Notes: a model not told the origin generated them from the letters alone. Shown: positions 9,238 to 24,522, counted from the first letter of the stretch. The stretch is DNA of 64,000 nt from Nocardiopsis sp. CNT312 (GCF_000515115.1 NZ_AZXF01000010.1:174457-238456); one strand, 5' to 3'. A program made the numbers and translations.

Positions 9238-10782
9238 TCAGCCCGCGCCCAGCCGCTCCAGGATGAGTTCGCGGGCGCGGCCCGCGTCGGCCTGGCCGCG
9301 GGTGGCCTTCATCACGGCGCCGACCAGCGCACCGGCCGCCGCGACCTTGCCGCCGCGCACCTTTTCCGCGATGTCGGCGTTGTTGGCGATCGCCTCGTCC
9401 ACGGCGGCGCCGAGCGCGCCGTCGTCGCTGACCACCTTCAGGCCGCGGGCCTCCACGACGGCATCGGGTTCGCCCTCACCGGCCAGAACCCCCTCGACGA
9501 CCTGCCGGGCCAGCTTGTTGGTGAGCGTGCCCTCGGCGACGAGCGCGATGATCCGGGCCACCTGGACCGGGGTGATGTGCAGGGCGGCCAGGTCGGTCTC
9601 CTGCTCGGTGGCGCGGCGGGACAGCTCGTTCAGCCACAGCTTGCGGGCCTCCGCCGAGGGAGCGCCCGCCTGGACGGTCGCCTCGACCAGGTCGATGGCA
9701 TCGGCGTTCACGAGGTCGCGCATCTCGGTGTCGGTGAGCTCCCACTCGGCGCGGATCCGGGCGCGCTTGGCCGCGGGCAGCTCAGGCAGGGTCGTCCGCA
9801 GCCGCTCGATCCACTCCTGCGACGGGGCGACGGGGACCAGGTCGGGGTCGGGGAAGTACCGGTAGTCCTGGGCCTCCTCCTTGCTGCGGCCGGAGGTACT
9901 GCGGCCGAGGTCCTCCCTGAAGTGGCGGGTCTCCTGCACGACCCGCCGCCCGGCGTCCAGGACGGCGGCCTGGCGCTCGATCTCGGAGCGCACGGCGCGC
10001 TCGACCGAGCGCAGGGAGTTGACGTTCTTGGTCTCACTGCGGGTGCCCCACGTGTCGGCACCGCGCTCGTTGACGGAGACGTTCACGTCGCAGCGCATGG
10101 AGCCCTCCTCCATGCGCACGTCGGAGATCCCCAGCGATCGGGCCAGGTCGCGCAGTTCGGCGGCGTAGGCGCGGGCGACCAGGGGGGCGAGGCCGCCGGT
10201 GCCGGTGATCGGCCTGGTGACGATCTCCAGCAGAGGAATGCCGGCGCGGTTGTAGTCGACGATGGAGTGGTCGGCGCCGTGGATGCGGCCGGTGGCACCA
10301 CCCACGTGGGAGGTCTTGCCCGTGTCCTCCTCCATGTGGACGCGCTCGATGTCCACCCGGAACACCCGCGGGCCGTCGGGGGTGTCGACGGTGACGTCGA
10401 GGTGGCCGTCCACACAGATCGGCTCGTCGTACTGCGAGATCTGGTAGTTCTTCGGCATGTCCGGGTAGAAGTAGTTCTTCCGGGCGAACCGGCCCCAGGG
10501 GGCGATGGAGCAGCCCAGGGCCAGCCCCAGCCGGATGGCGCTCTCGACCGCCGTGCGGTTGACGACCGGCAGCGAACCGGGCAGCGCCAGACAGACCGGG
10601 CACACCTGCGTGTTGGGCTCGGCGCCGAACGCGGTGGGGCAGGAGCAGAACATCTTGGAGGCGGTTCCCAGCTCGATGTGGGTCTCCAGACCGAGCACGG
10701 GCTCGTACCGGTCCAGGGCCCGATCGAAGGGCACCGGGTCGAGGGTGCCGCTGTCGGTGCTGGGAGTTACCGCGTGGGACAT
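9238..10782 (-). CDS. gatB: Aspartyl/glutamyl-tRNA amidotransferase subunit B
   Basis: Subunit B of the GatCAB complex, which converts misacylated Glu-tRNA(Gln) and Asp-tRNA(Asn) to the amides. GatB binds the tRNA and carries out the phosphorylation/transamidation step. It is 514 residues from ATG 10782. The N-terminus has [20 protein letters not shown] and [12 protein letters not shown]; these Cys residues are the metal-site set of the family. [19 protein letters not shown] follows, and the C-terminal tail domain (about residues 350-505) ends with [17 protein letters not shown]. gatA and gatC lie on the same strand 3 kb away, separated by two plus-strand surface-protein genes, so this copy probably needs its own promoter. 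Confidence 0.97.
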   Translation of the reverse strand: MSHAVTPSTDSGTLDPVPFDRALDRYEPVLGLETHIELGTASKMFCSCPTAFGAEPNTQVCPVCLALPGSLPVVNRTAVESAIRLGLALGCSIAPWGRFARKNYFYPDMPKNYQISQYDEPICVDGHLDVTVDTPDGPRVFRVDIERVHMEEDTGKTSHVGGATGRIHGADHSIVDYNRAGIPLLEIVTRPITGTGGLAPLVARAYAAELRDLARSLGISDVRMEEGSMRCDVNVSVNERGADTWGTRSETKNVNSLRSVERAVRSEIERQAAVLDAGRRVVQETRHFREDLGRSTSGRSKEEAQDYRYFPDPDLVPVAPSQEWIERLRTTLPELPAAKRARIRAEWELTDTEMRDLVNADAIDLVEATVQAGAPSAEARKLWLNELSRRATEQETDLAALHITPVQVARIIALVAEGTLTNKLARQVVEGVLAGEGEPDAVVEARGLKVVSDDGALGAAVDEAIANNADIAEKVRGGKVAAAGALVGAVMKATRGQADAGRARELILERLGAG

Positions 10783-11010
10783 CGCCGCAAACCCGTTTCA
10801 GTAGAGGACGTGCATTCGTGCCCCAGCCTACCGAGGGCCGGGGGCTGTGCCGTCCCGCGCTGCCCGGATGTCACGGCGCGCACACGATTGGGTCGCTATC
10901 ACAGGGGTTCGGCGCTCCGCACGGGTCCCCGGCGGTTACGCTGAGGGGTCCGAGACCTCAGGTCCGGCGCACCGCCGCGCCGACCGCCGCCCGACCTTCT
11001 GGGAGCGAGC

Positions 11011-12207
11011 ATGTGGAGCATCCCGCACCGGTGCGCCGCCGTGCTGGCGTCGGCCGCCCTGGTGGTGGGCGGACTCGGCGGAGCCCCCGCGGCGTGGGCC
11101 GACGACTTCTCCCGGGTGGACCGGGAGCCCGTGGAGGGTGTCGACGTGGTCCTCACCGACGGGAGCGAGGAGGGCACCGCACTCTTCAGCCTCCGTGTGG
11201 CCGACAGCCAGTCCGTGGCGGCCTACCGGGCGACCCCCGAGGAGGAAGTGCTTCCGCGCGCAGCATACGTGGAATCACCGTGGAGCGACACCCCCCAATG
11301 GAACGAATCCCGTGACGCGGACTCCGCCGGACCGGCGGGCCGGGCCGCCTGGATCGTTGCCCACTCCTACCCGAACGCCGATCCCGCGGAGCTGTCGCTG
11401 GCCGCGGAGGTCCTGCTCCTGAGCGAGGGTCAGGCCATCGCCGCCACCCAGACCGCACTGTGGCACGTGCTACACGGGAGCGAACTGGACGAGCGGAGCA
11501 ACGACGCCGCGGTGGTCGCCCTCTACGAGTACCTGGTGTCCGAGAGCGCCGAGGCGGATCCCGGTTCCACCGTGCGCTCCCTGGAGATCACGCCCGCCCA
11601 GATCGACGCCATCGCCCCCGAAGAGCCGCTCGGACCCGTGACCGTGACCGCCTCGGGCACCTCCCCGGTACGCGTCTCGTTGCAGGGCGCCCCTGCCTCC
11701 TGGCTCGTGGACGCCGGGGGCGAGCAGGTCAACCAGGTGACGGACGGCGACTCGGTCTACCTGGACGTCGACCCGTCGGTCCCGGCCGGGGTGGTCACCC
11801 TCCAGGCGCAGGGCAGCGACGTCCCCCTGCCGGAGGGGCGCCTGTTCACCGGGCGGGACGGGGTACGCACCGAGCCGCTGGTCACCGCGGAGCCGGGGAC
11901 GACCGCACGCTCCACCACGGCGACCTTCACCTGGAACCCGGAGGAGCCGCTGTCCGCGGCCGGCCCCGAGGCGGCGGCGGCCGCCGCCGAGCCCGAGGAG
12001 CCCGAGGAGGCCGAGCCGCGTGCTCCGAGCACCGGCCCCGGCGAGGAGTCCGGGCAGGAGTCCGGGGAGCGGGCCCCGGAAGGCGGGAACGGCGACGGGG
12101 GTCTGGCGCTGACTGGAACCTGGGTGTCGGGACTGCTGACCATCGCCGGGGCCCTAGTGGTCTCCGGTCTGCTCATCCTCACTCTGGGTCGCAAACACCG
12201 CCGCTGA
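11011..12207 (+). CDS. Surface thioester-domain-like protein lacking the thioester cysteine
   Basis: Predicted wall-anchored protein of 398 residues. It has a signal peptide (about 1-30, ending AWA), a thioester-fold domain (about 45-170), a second beta-rich domain (about 190-315) and a Glu/Pro/Ala-rich linker. The LALTG sorting signal, hydrophobic segment and GRKHRR tail fit class E sortase substrates. It aligns without gaps to its downstream neighbour (GTALFSLRV.../GTVLFELTL...). The bond-forming Cys of the neighbour (C84 in TYC) is Arg73 here, while the partner Gln is kept (Q147 in ATQTALWH). It therefore should not form the internal thioester used for covalent adhesion in this family. The two genes are tandem paralogues inserted between gatB and gatA. 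Confidence 0.85.
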   Translation: MWSIPHRCAAVLASAALVVGGLGGAPAAWADDFSRVDREPVEGVDVVLTDGSEEGTALFSLRVADSQSVAAYRATPEEEVLPRAAYVESPWSDTPQWNESRDADSAGPAGRAAWIVAHSYPNADPAELSLAAEVLLLSEGQAIAATQTALWHVLHGSELDERSNDAAVVALYEYLVSESAEADPGSTVRSLEITPAQIDAIAPEEPLGPVTVTASGTSPVRVSLQGAPASWLVDAGGEQVNQVTDGDSVYLDVDPSVPAGVVTLQAQGSDVPLPEGRLFTGRDGVRTEPLVTAEPGTTARSTTATFTWNPEEPLSAAGPEAAAAAAEPEEPEEAEPRAPSTGPGEESGQESGERAPEGGNGDGGLALTGTWVSGLLTIAGALVVSGLLILTLGRKHRR

Positions 12208-12566
12208 TCAGGTCGTTTCCTTAATAGGGACAGGTCCTGACCCGGTTCCCGGACAGCCGATTTTGACCACATTTTCCGGAGTACCGGTTGGAAGTGCGCC
12301 CGGGGATCGCTAGTATCAGCCGCACAGCGGACATTCCAGGCGGTCCTCTCTCGCCACCACCGCGGCACGATCCACCGATGGCGCCCGATCCTCGGCGTAC
12401 GCGCACCGCGTTCCCCTCATCGGTTCCGCACCCCACGTGGCGACCCGCACAACCTCCGTGGAAGGTTCCCCTCACGCCCCGCTCCGCGTGAGCCGCTCGC
12501 AGCATCTCAACGTCCATTCGAGGGTGCCCTCACACAGACACCCTCCGCACACCATGGGACACGGCT
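12208..12566 (+). other. Intergenic region between the two thioester-domain genes
   Basis: 359 bp holding a good promoter for the second surface-protein gene (12288-12316) and a long 5' leader of about 240 nt. No gene is supported in it. Confidence 0.6.
12288..12316 (+). promoter_or_regulatory. Sigma70-type promoter
   Basis: TTGGAA (12288-12293), 17-nt spacer, TAGTAT (12311-12316). Both hexamers and the spacing fit a housekeeping-sigma promoter for the gene at 12567. Confidence 0.6.
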
Positions 12567-13766
12567 TTGACCAACCACATCTCCTCCCCCCGACGCGCCG
12601 TACGCGGCGGCCTCGCGGCCACCGCCGCCGCCCTCCTGGCCCTCGGCCTCGCCGCGGCGCCCGCCGCCGCCGACCCCGAGGAGGGGGACAGCGCGGTCCG
12701 CGCGCAGTACACCGGCGCTGCCGAGACCGGCTCCTCCGTCAAGATGGACGGCGACAAGGTCGGGACCGTGCTCTTCGAACTCACCCTCGAAGGCGGCGAG
12801 ACCCTCACCACGTACTGCATCGACCTCGAGACGGGTATCGACTCCCACGCGTGGTACCTGGAGGACGACTGGAGCACCTACCCGGGCCAGGGCCACTTCT
12901 CCGACCCGCCGCTGGTCCACTGGGTGCTCCAGAACAGCTACCCCAAGGTGAGCGCCGCTGACCTGTCCGAGGACGCCGGCCTGGCCTCTCCCGCCTCCGA
13001 CAAGGACGCCCTCGCCGCCACCCAGGCCGCCATCTGGCACTTCAGCAACGGCGCCGACCTGACCGACGCCGACGCCGACGTCGAGGCGATCTACGACTAC
13101 CTCGTCGAGAACGCCGAGGTGCTGGCCCAGGACGAGGAGCCCGAGGCCACCCTGAGCATCACGCCCGCCGAGGCCTCCGGCGAGGCCGGTGAGACCGTCG
13201 GCGAGTTCCTCGTGGAGACCAGCGTCGAGGGCGCCCTCGCCGTCGAGGTGCCCGCGGGCAACCCCGAGGGCGTCGTCCTGGTCGACGCTGAGACCGGCGA
13301 CCCCGTGACCGAGGTGGAGAACGGCGACACCGTCGGCTTCGAGGTTCCCGAGGGCACCGAAGCGGGCTCGGCCTCCTTCGGCCTGTCCGTGACCGGTATC
13401 GTCCAGACCGGCCGCCTGTTCCGCGGTGAGGACGAGAACGACCCCACCCAGACCCTCATCACCGCCACGAGCGAGGAGGTCTCGGTGGAGGCCTCCGCCA
13501 CCGCCTCCTGGACCGTGCCCACCGACGAGCCCAGCGACGAGCCCTCTGACGAGCCCAGCAACACGCCCAGCCCGTCCGACGAGCCCTCTGACGAGCCCAG
13601 CGACGAGCCGTCGGAGGAGCCCTCCGACGAGCCCGACGACCAGAACGAGCCGGAGCTGCCGCTCACCGGTAGCGCTCTGACCGGTCTGATCGTCGCCGGT
13701 GTCGCCGTGGTCGGTGCCGGTGCCGGTGCGATCTACCTGAGCCGCAAGCGCAAGAGCGCCGAGTAG
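12567..13766 (+). CDS. Sortase-anchored thioester-domain surface protein
   Basis: Secreted wall protein of 399 residues that probably attaches to host or partner surfaces through a reactive internal Cys-Gln thioester. The TTG start at 12567 gives MTNHISSPRR, followed by a signal peptide ending APAAA. The thioester domain (about 45-185) has TYCIDLETG with Cys84 and ATQAAIWHF with Gln153, the signature pair of the TED family. A second domain (about 190-310) precedes a low-complexity stalk of DEPS repeats (about 315-365), then LPLTG, a hydrophobic segment and SRKRKSAE. The paralogue upstream has lost the Cys. A perfect bidirectional terminator follows. No sortase gene is in the window. Confidence 0.9.
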   Translation: MTNHISSPRRAVRGGLAATAAALLALGLAAAPAAADPEEGDSAVRAQYTGAAETGSSVKMDGDKVGTVLFELTLEGGETLTTYCIDLETGIDSHAWYLEDDWSTYPGQGHFSDPPLVHWVLQNSYPKVSAADLSEDAGLASPASDKDALAATQAAIWHFSNGADLTDADADVEAIYDYLVENAEVLAQDEEPEATLSITPAEASGEAGETVGEFLVETSVEGALAVEVPAGNPEGVVLVDAETGDPVTEVENGDTVGFEVPEGTEAGSASFGLSVTGIVQTGRLFRGEDENDPTQTLITATSEEVSVEASATASWTVPTDEPSDEPSDEPSNTPSPSDEPSDEPSDEPSEEPSDEPDDQNEPELPLTGSALTGLIVAGVAVVGAGAGAIYLSRKRKSAE

Positions 13767-13817
13767 GCCGCCCGTAGGTCGAACGGCCCGCACACCGCGG
13801 AGCGGTAGGGAACACGG

Positions 13818-13846
13818 CGAGGGCCCGTCCACCGGACGGGCCCTCG
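13818..13846. terminator. Bidirectional terminator between the thioester gene and gatA
   Basis: Perfect 13-bp stem CGAGGGCCCGTCC / GGACGGGCCCTCG with a 3-nt loop, in the gap between two convergent genes. Confidence 0.85.
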
Positions 13847-13876
13847 TTTCGTGCGCGGTGGGCGGGAGAGGCCGGT

Positions 13877-15373
<1,497 letters not shown>

Positions 15374-15375
15374 CG

Positions 15376-15675
15376 CTACTCCTCCTCCCCGAGGATCCGC
15401 GGGACCCGGAAGCGCTGGTCCTCCACCGCGGGGGCCCCGGACAGGGCCTGCTCCGGGGTGAGGCAGGGCCGGGCCTCGTCGGGACGGTAGACGTTGGTCA
15501 GCGGCAGGGCGTGCGAGCTGGGCGGGATGTCGCCCTGGGCGACCTCCTGCACCTTGGCCACGGCGGTGAGGATGTCACCGAGCTGGACGGCGAGCGTGTC
15601 GAGCTCGCTCTCGTCGAGCGCCAGCCGCGACAGCCGGGCGAGGTGTGCGACCTCATCGCGGGTGATGGCGGTCAT
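15376..15675 (-). CDS. gatC: Aspartyl/glutamyl-tRNA amidotransferase subunit C
   Basis: Small scaffold subunit of GatCAB that wraps around GatA and stabilises its contact with GatB. Length is 99 residues, from ATG 15675. The open frame continues upstream to 15873 but without protein character. The start [20 protein letters not shown] is the typical GatC N-terminus, and the tail has [11 protein letters not shown], the usual VPRIL motif. First gene of gatC-gatA. Confidence 0.95.
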   Translation of the reverse strand: MTAITRDEVAHLARLSRLALDESELDTLAVQLGDILTAVAKVQEVAQGDIPPSSHALPLTNVYRPDEARPCLTPEQALSGAPAVEDQRFRVPRILGEEE

Positions 15676-15770
15676 CGTGTGTGAACCGTTTCTTCGGCGG
15701 ACTGGATTTACCGCACCAATCCTAGGGCTCCGCGGCCGCTCCCGGCGCCGGTGGCGGCGCGGGGCGGGCC

Positions 15771-17810
15771 TCACGGGCTGGTGAGGGTGCCGTGTTCGCG
15801 GGCGGCGATCCACCCGGCGACATCGCGCGGGGAGAGAGGAGGGGAGAAGAAGTGGCCCTGGGCCGCGTGGCACCCGGTGTCGCGTGCGGCCGCGGTGAGC
15901 TCGCCGGACTGGACGCCCTCGGCGGTGGCCCGCATCCCCATGGCCCTGACCAGGGTGATGGCGGCGGAGACGACGGTGCGGCCGCCGTTGTCGTCAGCGA
16001 GGCGGGCGGTGAACGACTCGTGGATCTTGACCTCGTCCAGCGGGAGACCGGCGAGCGCCGCGAGGGTGAAGTGGCCGGTCCCGAAGTCGTCCAGGGCCAG
16101 ACCGACCCCGAGGTCGCGGAGGCGTTCGACAGCGGCGGCCGCGGCGTTGGCGTCGGCGATGAGGGCCTGTTCGCCGATCTCCAGGACGAGGTCGCGGGAG
16201 GAGACGCCGTGTTCTCGCAAGGCGGTGGCCACGGTGGAGGGCAGTTCGGGGTCGAGGAGTTCACGCATGCACAGGTTGACGGCGACCGGCAGGTCGATCT
16301 TCTGCTCGCGCCACTCGGCGACGCGGGCGAGGGTGGTGTGCAGGACCTGCCCGGTGAAGGCGCGGAAGAGGTTGGACTGCTCCACGACCGGGATGAACTC
16401 GTCGGGTGTGAGCAGGCCGCGAGTGGGGTGGCGCCAGCGGGCCAGGGCCTCCAGACCAACGGGGCGGCCGTCGGCGAGGGAGACCTTGGGCTGGTAGTAC
16501 ATCTCCAGCGCGCCCTCGGCCAGGCCGCGGCGGAGTTCGCTGTACAGGCTCAGGCGGGCGGTGGAGTTGCGGTCCTTGCCGGGGTCGTAGGACTCCACGC
16601 CGGTCCGGCCGCCCTTGGCCACGTACATGGCGACGTCGGCGCGCTGCATGAGCAGGGCGAAGTCGGGGGCGTCGTCGGGGAAGAGCGCGATGCCCATGCT
16701 GGCCTCCAGGTCGAAGTCCATGCCCTCCAGGCGCACGGGTTCGGCGAGGGCGCAGCGCAGGCGTTCGGCCACCTCCCGGGCGGCTTCGGTGTCGCGGACC
16801 TTGGGCAGCAGGACGGCGAACTCGTCGCCGCCGAGCCGAGAGACGAGGTCACCAGGGCGCACGCTGTGGGAGAGGCGCCGGGCGACGGTCTGGAGGAGGC
16901 GGTCGCCGGTGGGGTGGCCGAGGGTGTCGTTGACCTCCTTGAACCGGTCCAGGTCGAGCAGGATCAGACCGACCCTGCCGTCCCGCTGACGGGCGTGGGC
17001 GATCTCCTCGCGGGCGCGGACGGTGAGGAGCTTGCGGTTGGCCAGGCCGGTGAGTTCGTCGTGGTTGGCCTGGTGGTCGCGTTTGACTGAGAGCAGTGCG
17101 CTGGTGTGGAGCGCGGCCAGTGGGACGGCGAACAGCGGTACGTACAGCACCGAGTGGGTCATGGCGGTGACGACCAGCGGAGCGAGGCTGAGCAGGACGG
17201 CGTTGACGTAGGCCTGCTGGCCGATCCCCTTGAACAGGACCTGGGCGAGGGGGACGCGTTCGTGCATGGCCACGGCGCAGATGATCAGTACGCGGTTGAC
17301 GACGAAGTAGGCGGTCCCGGCCAGGGCCATGGCGAGGAGCTCGCCTGCCGCGGAGGGCCAGGGGGCCTGGAGCAGGTACGGCAGGGACAGCCGCAGGACG
17401 GCGTCGGTGACACCGAGGGAGAGGGTGTACTGGGCGGCGTTGAACGCGGTGCGGTGCGGTGCGTGGCCGCAGACGGTGCCGCCAACCGCGGTGGCGGCGG
17501 CCTGCAGGACAGCGGCGACCGGAAGCCCGAAGAACACCACGACCGCGAAGGAGAAGGGCAGCGAGGTGGGCGTGCCGCTGCTGCGCGGCTGCCCGGGCGA
17601 GTAGACGGGCCTGAGCTCCCCCAGGACGATCATGCACAGCAGGACCCAGATGAGCGGCTCGGCGGCCAGACCGCGGAGTTCGGCCAGGCCGATCTCCAGG
17701 CTGGCGGACACGAGCAGGACGGTCCCGGCGAGCATGGTGCTCGCCGTGTACCACCATAGGGGTGTCCCCGCCCGGGGACCGATGTCCCGTGAGCTGCTGG
17801 GATCCTTCAT
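15771..17810 (-). CDS. Membrane GGDEF-EAL c-di-GMP protein (RmdB-like position)
   Basis: Second cyclic di-GMP enzyme in the window, 679 residues from ATG 17810 with GAGG six bases upstream. About six to eight N-terminal membrane segments (about 20-230) are followed by GGDEF ([39 protein letters not shown]) and EAL ([45 protein letters not shown]). There is no PAS domain. The usual KID reads KIH and the AEGVE-type motif reads AEGVQ, so phosphodiesterase activity is less certain than for the first copy. It sits between ligA and gatC. From memory, Streptomyces has the RmdB phosphodiesterase gene at the equivalent position; orthology is inference. Confidence 0.9.
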   Translation of the reverse strand: MKDPSSSRDIGPRAGTPLWWYTASTMLAGTVLLVSASLEIGLAELRGLAAEPLIWVLLCMIVLGELRPVYSPGQPRSSGTPTSLPFSFAVVVFFGLPVAAVLQAAATAVGGTVCGHAPHRTAFNAAQYTLSLGVTDAVLRLSLPYLLQAPWPSAAGELLAMALAGTAYFVVNRVLIICAVAMHERVPLAQVLFKGIGQQAYVNAVLLSLAPLVVTAMTHSVLYVPLFAVPLAALHTSALLSVKRDHQANHDELTGLANRKLLTVRAREEIAHARQRDGRVGLILLDLDRFKEVNDTLGHPTGDRLLQTVARRLSHSVRPGDLVSRLGGDEFAVLLPKVRDTEAAREVAERLRCALAEPVRLEGMDFDLEASMGIALFPDDAPDFALLMQRADVAMYVAKGGRTGVESYDPGKDRNSTARLSLYSELRRGLAEGALEMYYQPKVSLADGRPVGLEALARWRHPTRGLLTPDEFIPVVEQSNLFRAFTGQVLHTTLARVAEWREQKIDLPVAVNLCMRELLDPELPSTVATALREHGVSSRDLVLEIGEQALIADANAAAAAVERLRDLGVGLALDDFGTGHFTLAALAGLPLDEVKIHESFTARLADDNGGRTVVSAAITLVRAMGMRATAEGVQSGELTAAARDTGCHAAQGHFFSPPLSPRDVAGWIAAREHGTLTSP

Positions 17811-18024
17811 TCAGGTCCTCTTGAGGGGGCCGCGGAGCGGTCCGGCCCGGGCGGCTGGCGCTCCTGTGTGTCACTGTCCCCGGCCCGGTCGCCCCTCCAC
17901 GACCGAATCGGGGGTTGGGATGCGTCCGCATCCTCGGTGGTGTCCAGCTTACGCCGTGACATCACCAAACGTCGCATACTCGGGACTATCCGTGAAATAC
18001 GGTGTGTAACAGGGGCAGGCATCA

Positions 18025-18055
18025 CGGGTACGGCCGACAAAGGCCGGCGTACCCG
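18025..18055 (-). terminator. Hairpin downstream of ligA
   Basis: CGGGTACG (18025-18032) pairs with CGTACCCG (18048-18055), extended by inner GGCC pairing, just beyond the ligA stop. Confidence 0.5.
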
Positions 18056-18071
18056 CGAGGCCCGGGAGGCG

Positions 18072-21382
<3,311 letters not shown>

Positions 21383-21413
21383 GACGCCCAAGGTTAGGGC
21401 ACCTGCGGTCCGC

Positions 21414-21941
21414 TCACACGGGACGCGCGGGTTCCGCCTCCTCGGAGGGCTCGGTGCCCGCGTCCTGGCCCCGGGCGGCCCGGAGGCGGGCGCGCACCAC
21501 CAGCGCACCGACCCCGGCGACGGCGGCCGCGGCCACCCCGGCCGCGGTCCAGGGGGAACGCAGGAACAGCGTCCACCAGGCACCGACCATCCCGGACAGG
21601 ACCACGCCCCACACGCCGGCCCAGATGAGGGAGCCGACGAACATGGCGGGGAGGTAGACACCGAAGCGCATGCGCATCGCCCCGGCGGCGAGGTTGACCG
21701 CCGTCTGCACGCCCACGGTGAGGAAGCTCAGCGTGACGACGGGGGCACCGTAGCGGTCGATGCGGGCCTTGGCGGTGTCGAGTCTGGTACCGAGGCGGCG
21801 CCCCATCGGGCTCAGGGACACCCCCGCGCCCAGGCCGCGGCCGACCCAGTAGGTGGCCTGCACACGGCAGAGGATGACCGCGAGCAGCACGAGATAGACG
21901 ATCCAGAAGGGCCGCCCCTCCAGGAAAACGAACTCAGGCAT
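21414..21941 (-). CDS. DedA-like integral membrane protein
   Basis: 175 residues with four to five hydrophobic segments. The central part, DRYGAPVVTLSFLTVGVQTA then NLAAGAMRMRFGVYLPAMFVGSLIWAGVWG, matches the DedA/SNARE-associated pattern (a re-entrant loop followed by A-G-A-x-R-M and a Trp-containing helix). DedA proteins act in lipid flipping and membrane homeostasis. This copy is somewhat short, and the usual acidic residue of the family is not obvious. It lies between mnmA and the MetE-like gene, same strand. Confidence 0.7.
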   Translation of the reverse strand: MPEFVFLEGRPFWIVYLVLLAVILCRVQATYWVGRGLGAGVSLSPMGRRLGTRLDTAKARIDRYGAPVVTLSFLTVGVQTAVNLAAGAMRMRFGVYLPAMFVGSLIWAGVWGVVLSGMVGAWWTLFLRSPWTAAGVAAAAVAGVGALVVRARLRAARGQDAGTEPSEEAEPARPV

Positions 21942-22029
21942 GGACCAGGTCCCCTCTTCTCGCCTTCAACCATGGTGTGCCTTACCTAAATCTGGCAAGA
22001 GCGAAGGTGAAGAAGACACCGCTTCGTCC

Positions 22030-23127
22030 CTATCCGGCCACCACTGGGCCTTCCACCCTGGCACGCTCCGAGATCGTCGCCGACCCCAGCACGGTGTCGC
22101 CGTCGTAGACCACCACGGCCTGCCCCGGGGCCACACCCGACGCGGGCTCGGCCAGTTCCACGTGCAACTCCGGGCCGCCCTCCGCATCCCGCTGCACGAC
22201 GGTCGCCGGGTACACCTCGCCGTGGGCGCGCAACTGGACGTGGCAGCGGATCGGCTCGACCGGCGGCGCGGCGCCGCTCCACACCGGCCGCACCCCCGTG
22301 ATCCGGTCCACCCGCAGCGACGCGCGCGGCCCCACGGTCACGGTGTTGTCCACCGGCTCGATCGAGAGCACGTAGCGCGGGTGCGGGGAACCGCCCAGCC
22401 CCAGCCCCTTGCGCTGGCCCACGGTGAACGTGTGCGCGCCCTCGTGCCGCCCCACCTCGTTGCCGTCCTCGTCCCGGATCGAACCCGGCCGGGCGCCGAT
22501 CCTGCCCTGGAGGAACCCTGCGGTGTCGCCGTCAGCGATGAAGCAGATGTCGTGGCTGTCGGGCTTGTCCGCCACCGACAGCCCCCGCCGCTCGGCCTCC
22601 TCGCGCACCTCGTCCTTGGTGCAGTCGCCGAGGGGGAACACCGCGTGCGCCAACTGCTCGGCCGTCAGCACGCCGAGCACGTAGGACTGGTCCTTGCGCC
22701 CGTCGACGCTGCGCACCAGGCGCCCGTCGACCTTGCGGACGTGGTGCCCGGTGGCCACGGCGTCGAAGCCCAGGGCCACCGCCCGGTCCAGGACCGCCTC
22801 GAACTTGATCTTCTCGTTGCAGCGCAGGCACGGGTTGGGCGTGTGTCCCGCCTCGTACTCGGCGACGAAGTCCTGCACGACCTCGCGGTCGAACTCCTCC
22901 GACATGTCCCACACGTAGAAGGGGATGCCGATGACGTCGGCGGCGCGCCGGGCGTCGTGGGAGTCCTCCACCGTGCAACAGCCCCGCGCGCCCGTCCGGT
23001 AGGACCGCGGGTTCTTGGAGAGCGCCAGGTGGACACCGGTGACGTCGTGGCCGGCCTCGGCCACCCGGGCCGCGGCCACCGCGGAGTCGACCCCGCCGGA
23101 CATGGCTGCCAGTACACGCAAAGTCAT
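22030..23127 (-). CDS. mnmA: tRNA-specific 2-thiouridylase
   Basis: Thiolates U34 of Lys, Glu and Gln tRNAs; sulfur arrives from a cysteine desulfurase relay. It is 365 residues from ATG 23127. The PP-loop SGGVDS is at residues 10-15. The first catalytic Cys is in [13 protein letters not shown] (Cys103 region) and the second in [14 protein letters not shown]. The C-terminal beta-barrel holds [12 protein letters not shown] and [21 protein letters not shown]. It is transcribed toward the DedA-like gene. A divergent DUF695 gene starts 89 bp upstream. Confidence 0.96.
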   Translation of the reverse strand: MTLRVLAAMSGGVDSAVAAARVAEAGHDVTGVHLALSKNPRSYRTGARGCCTVEDSHDARRAADVIGIPFYVWDMSEEFDREVVQDFVAEYEAGHTPNPCLRCNEKIKFEAVLDRAVALGFDAVATGHHVRKVDGRLVRSVDGRKDQSYVLGVLTAEQLAHAVFPLGDCTKDEVREEAERRGLSVADKPDSHDICFIADGDTAGFLQGRIGARPGSIRDEDGNEVGRHEGAHTFTVGQRKGLGLGGSPHPRYVLSIEPVDNTVTVGPRASLRVDRITGVRPVWSGAAPPVEPIRCHVQLRAHGEVYPATVVQRDAEGGPELHVELAEPASGVAPGQAVVVYDGDTVLGSATISERARVEGPVVAG

Positions 23128-23215
23128 AGTGCGCTCCAGCGTATGCGCCGTGCGGGGGTCCGCGCCACGGGGATACCGGGCGAGGGTGGTCACGCGCTTC
23201 TGCGAAAATCAGGGT

Positions 23216-24388
23216 ATGGCTCTGTTCCGTCGTCGCCGCTCCACCGCCGACACCACCACCGCAGTGACCGCCTTCTGGGACGCCTGGCCCGAGCTCCGCG
23301 ACGCGCTCGCGAGCGCGGTGGAGGCCGGCCGGCCCGCGCCCCCCGATATCGGCGACCGGGTCACCGTCCTGGTCGAGGCGGTCCACGGCGACCTGGACTG
23401 GGAGATCGGGCGCGCACCCGAGCACAGGCCCGGCACGGTCGAGGACATCGACCTGTCCCCGGACGTGGACCCGGGCAAGCTCCTCGAACAACTGGCGGCG
23501 CTCGACGACCCCTCCCAGCTCACCGGCGGCCCCGCCTACGCGTTCACCCTCCGCCCGGGCACCTCCGACGAAGCACGGGTCATGTCGGAGCGCTGGTCGC
23601 GGTCGGCCCCCGACGACGAGCAGTGGGTCTTCCGGCCCGCCCTGCCCGCCGACCACGGGAGGCTGTCCTCCGTCCTGACCCTGGACGACCACGAACTCGA
23701 CCTGTCGCACACCTCCGTCTCCCTGCGGGTGGACCAGGCCTCCGGCAAGATCGAGGCCGGCGTGTACCACCCCGACAACATGTTCCTGCCCGACGAGGTC
23801 CGCCACAAGCTGGCTGAACACGTCACCATGCTGGCCCTGGGCGAGGACGACACCGTGCGGTGGATCGGGAAGGTGGAAGCGCTGGAGGAACGCCCGCTGG
23901 ACCCGCTCCCGCCCACGTCGATGCCGGCGGTGGCCCGGCAGATGGCGGACATGCTCGGCGGTGTCGACGGCTGGGTGACGCTGGAGGGCGCGCACCCGCT
24001 GTTCGGTTCGGTGCGCATCCGGCTCCGGCACCCGCTGACACGCCGCGACTTCCCTGCGTTCTCGCTGTACGTGCAGGTGGTGGTGCCGTTCGCGACGATG
24101 GACGCGGACAAGCGCCCGGTCGACGCCTCCGAGGCCGCGCTGGCCGACCTGGAGTCGCGTCTGGAGGAGACACTCGGGGACGACGGCGCGCTCTTCGCGC
24201 AGAAGACCGAGCGCGGTGAGCGCCACTACCACTACTACCTCGACCCGGAGTCCGGGGTGCTGCCCTCCTTCGAGGAGCAGTTGCTGGGGTGGCCGGAGGG
24301 CAAGGTCAAGCTGCGCAGCCAGCTCGACCCCGAGTGGACCTGGTTCGAGGCGTTCAAGCGGCCCTACCGCCGCACCCTCGGCTCCTGA
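23216..24388 (+). CDS. DUF695 domain protein
   Basis: Cytoplasmic protein of 390 residues of unknown function. ATG at 23216 begins MALFRRRRSTADTT. The N-terminal half (about 1-190) is an uncharacterised acidic domain beginning with AVTAFWDAWPELRDAL. The C-terminal half (about 250-390) matches the DUF695 pattern, with FEEQLLGWPEGKVKLRSQ followed by a DPEWTWFEAF ending and the HYHYYL strand. No catalytic motif is visible. It is divergent from mnmA and followed by a strong hairpin, so probably monocistronic. Confidence 0.75.
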   Translation: MALFRRRRSTADTTTAVTAFWDAWPELRDALASAVEAGRPAPPDIGDRVTVLVEAVHGDLDWEIGRAPEHRPGTVEDIDLSPDVDPGKLLEQLAALDDPSQLTGGPAYAFTLRPGTSDEARVMSERWSRSAPDDEQWVFRPALPADHGRLSSVLTLDDHELDLSHTSVSLRVDQASGKIEAGVYHPDNMFLPDEVRHKLAEHVTMLALGEDDTVRWIGKVEALEERPLDPLPPTSMPAVARQMADMLGGVDGWVTLEGAHPLFGSVRIRLRHPLTRRDFPAFSLYVQVVVPFATMDADKRPVDASEAALADLESRLEETLGDDGALFAQKTERGERHYHYYLDPESGVLPSFEEQLLGWPEGKVKLRSQLDPEWTWFEAFKRPYRRTLGS

Positions 24389-24401
24389 CCGCGGGGCGGG
24401 T

Positions 24402-24424
24402 GCCCCGGCCGATCCGGCCGGGGC
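24402..24424 (+). terminator. Hairpin after the DUF695 gene
   Basis: Perfect 10-bp stem GCCCCGGCCG / CGGCCGGGGC with a 3-nt loop, 14 bp after the stop codon. Confidence 0.65.
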
Positions 24425-24522
24425 CCGCGCCCCGGGGACGAGCGGTCGGACGGCCTCCGGCCGGTGCGCGGGGACCGGCCACTACCCTGGTGCGTCACGG
24501 CTCCCGAGGGCAGGAGCGACCT

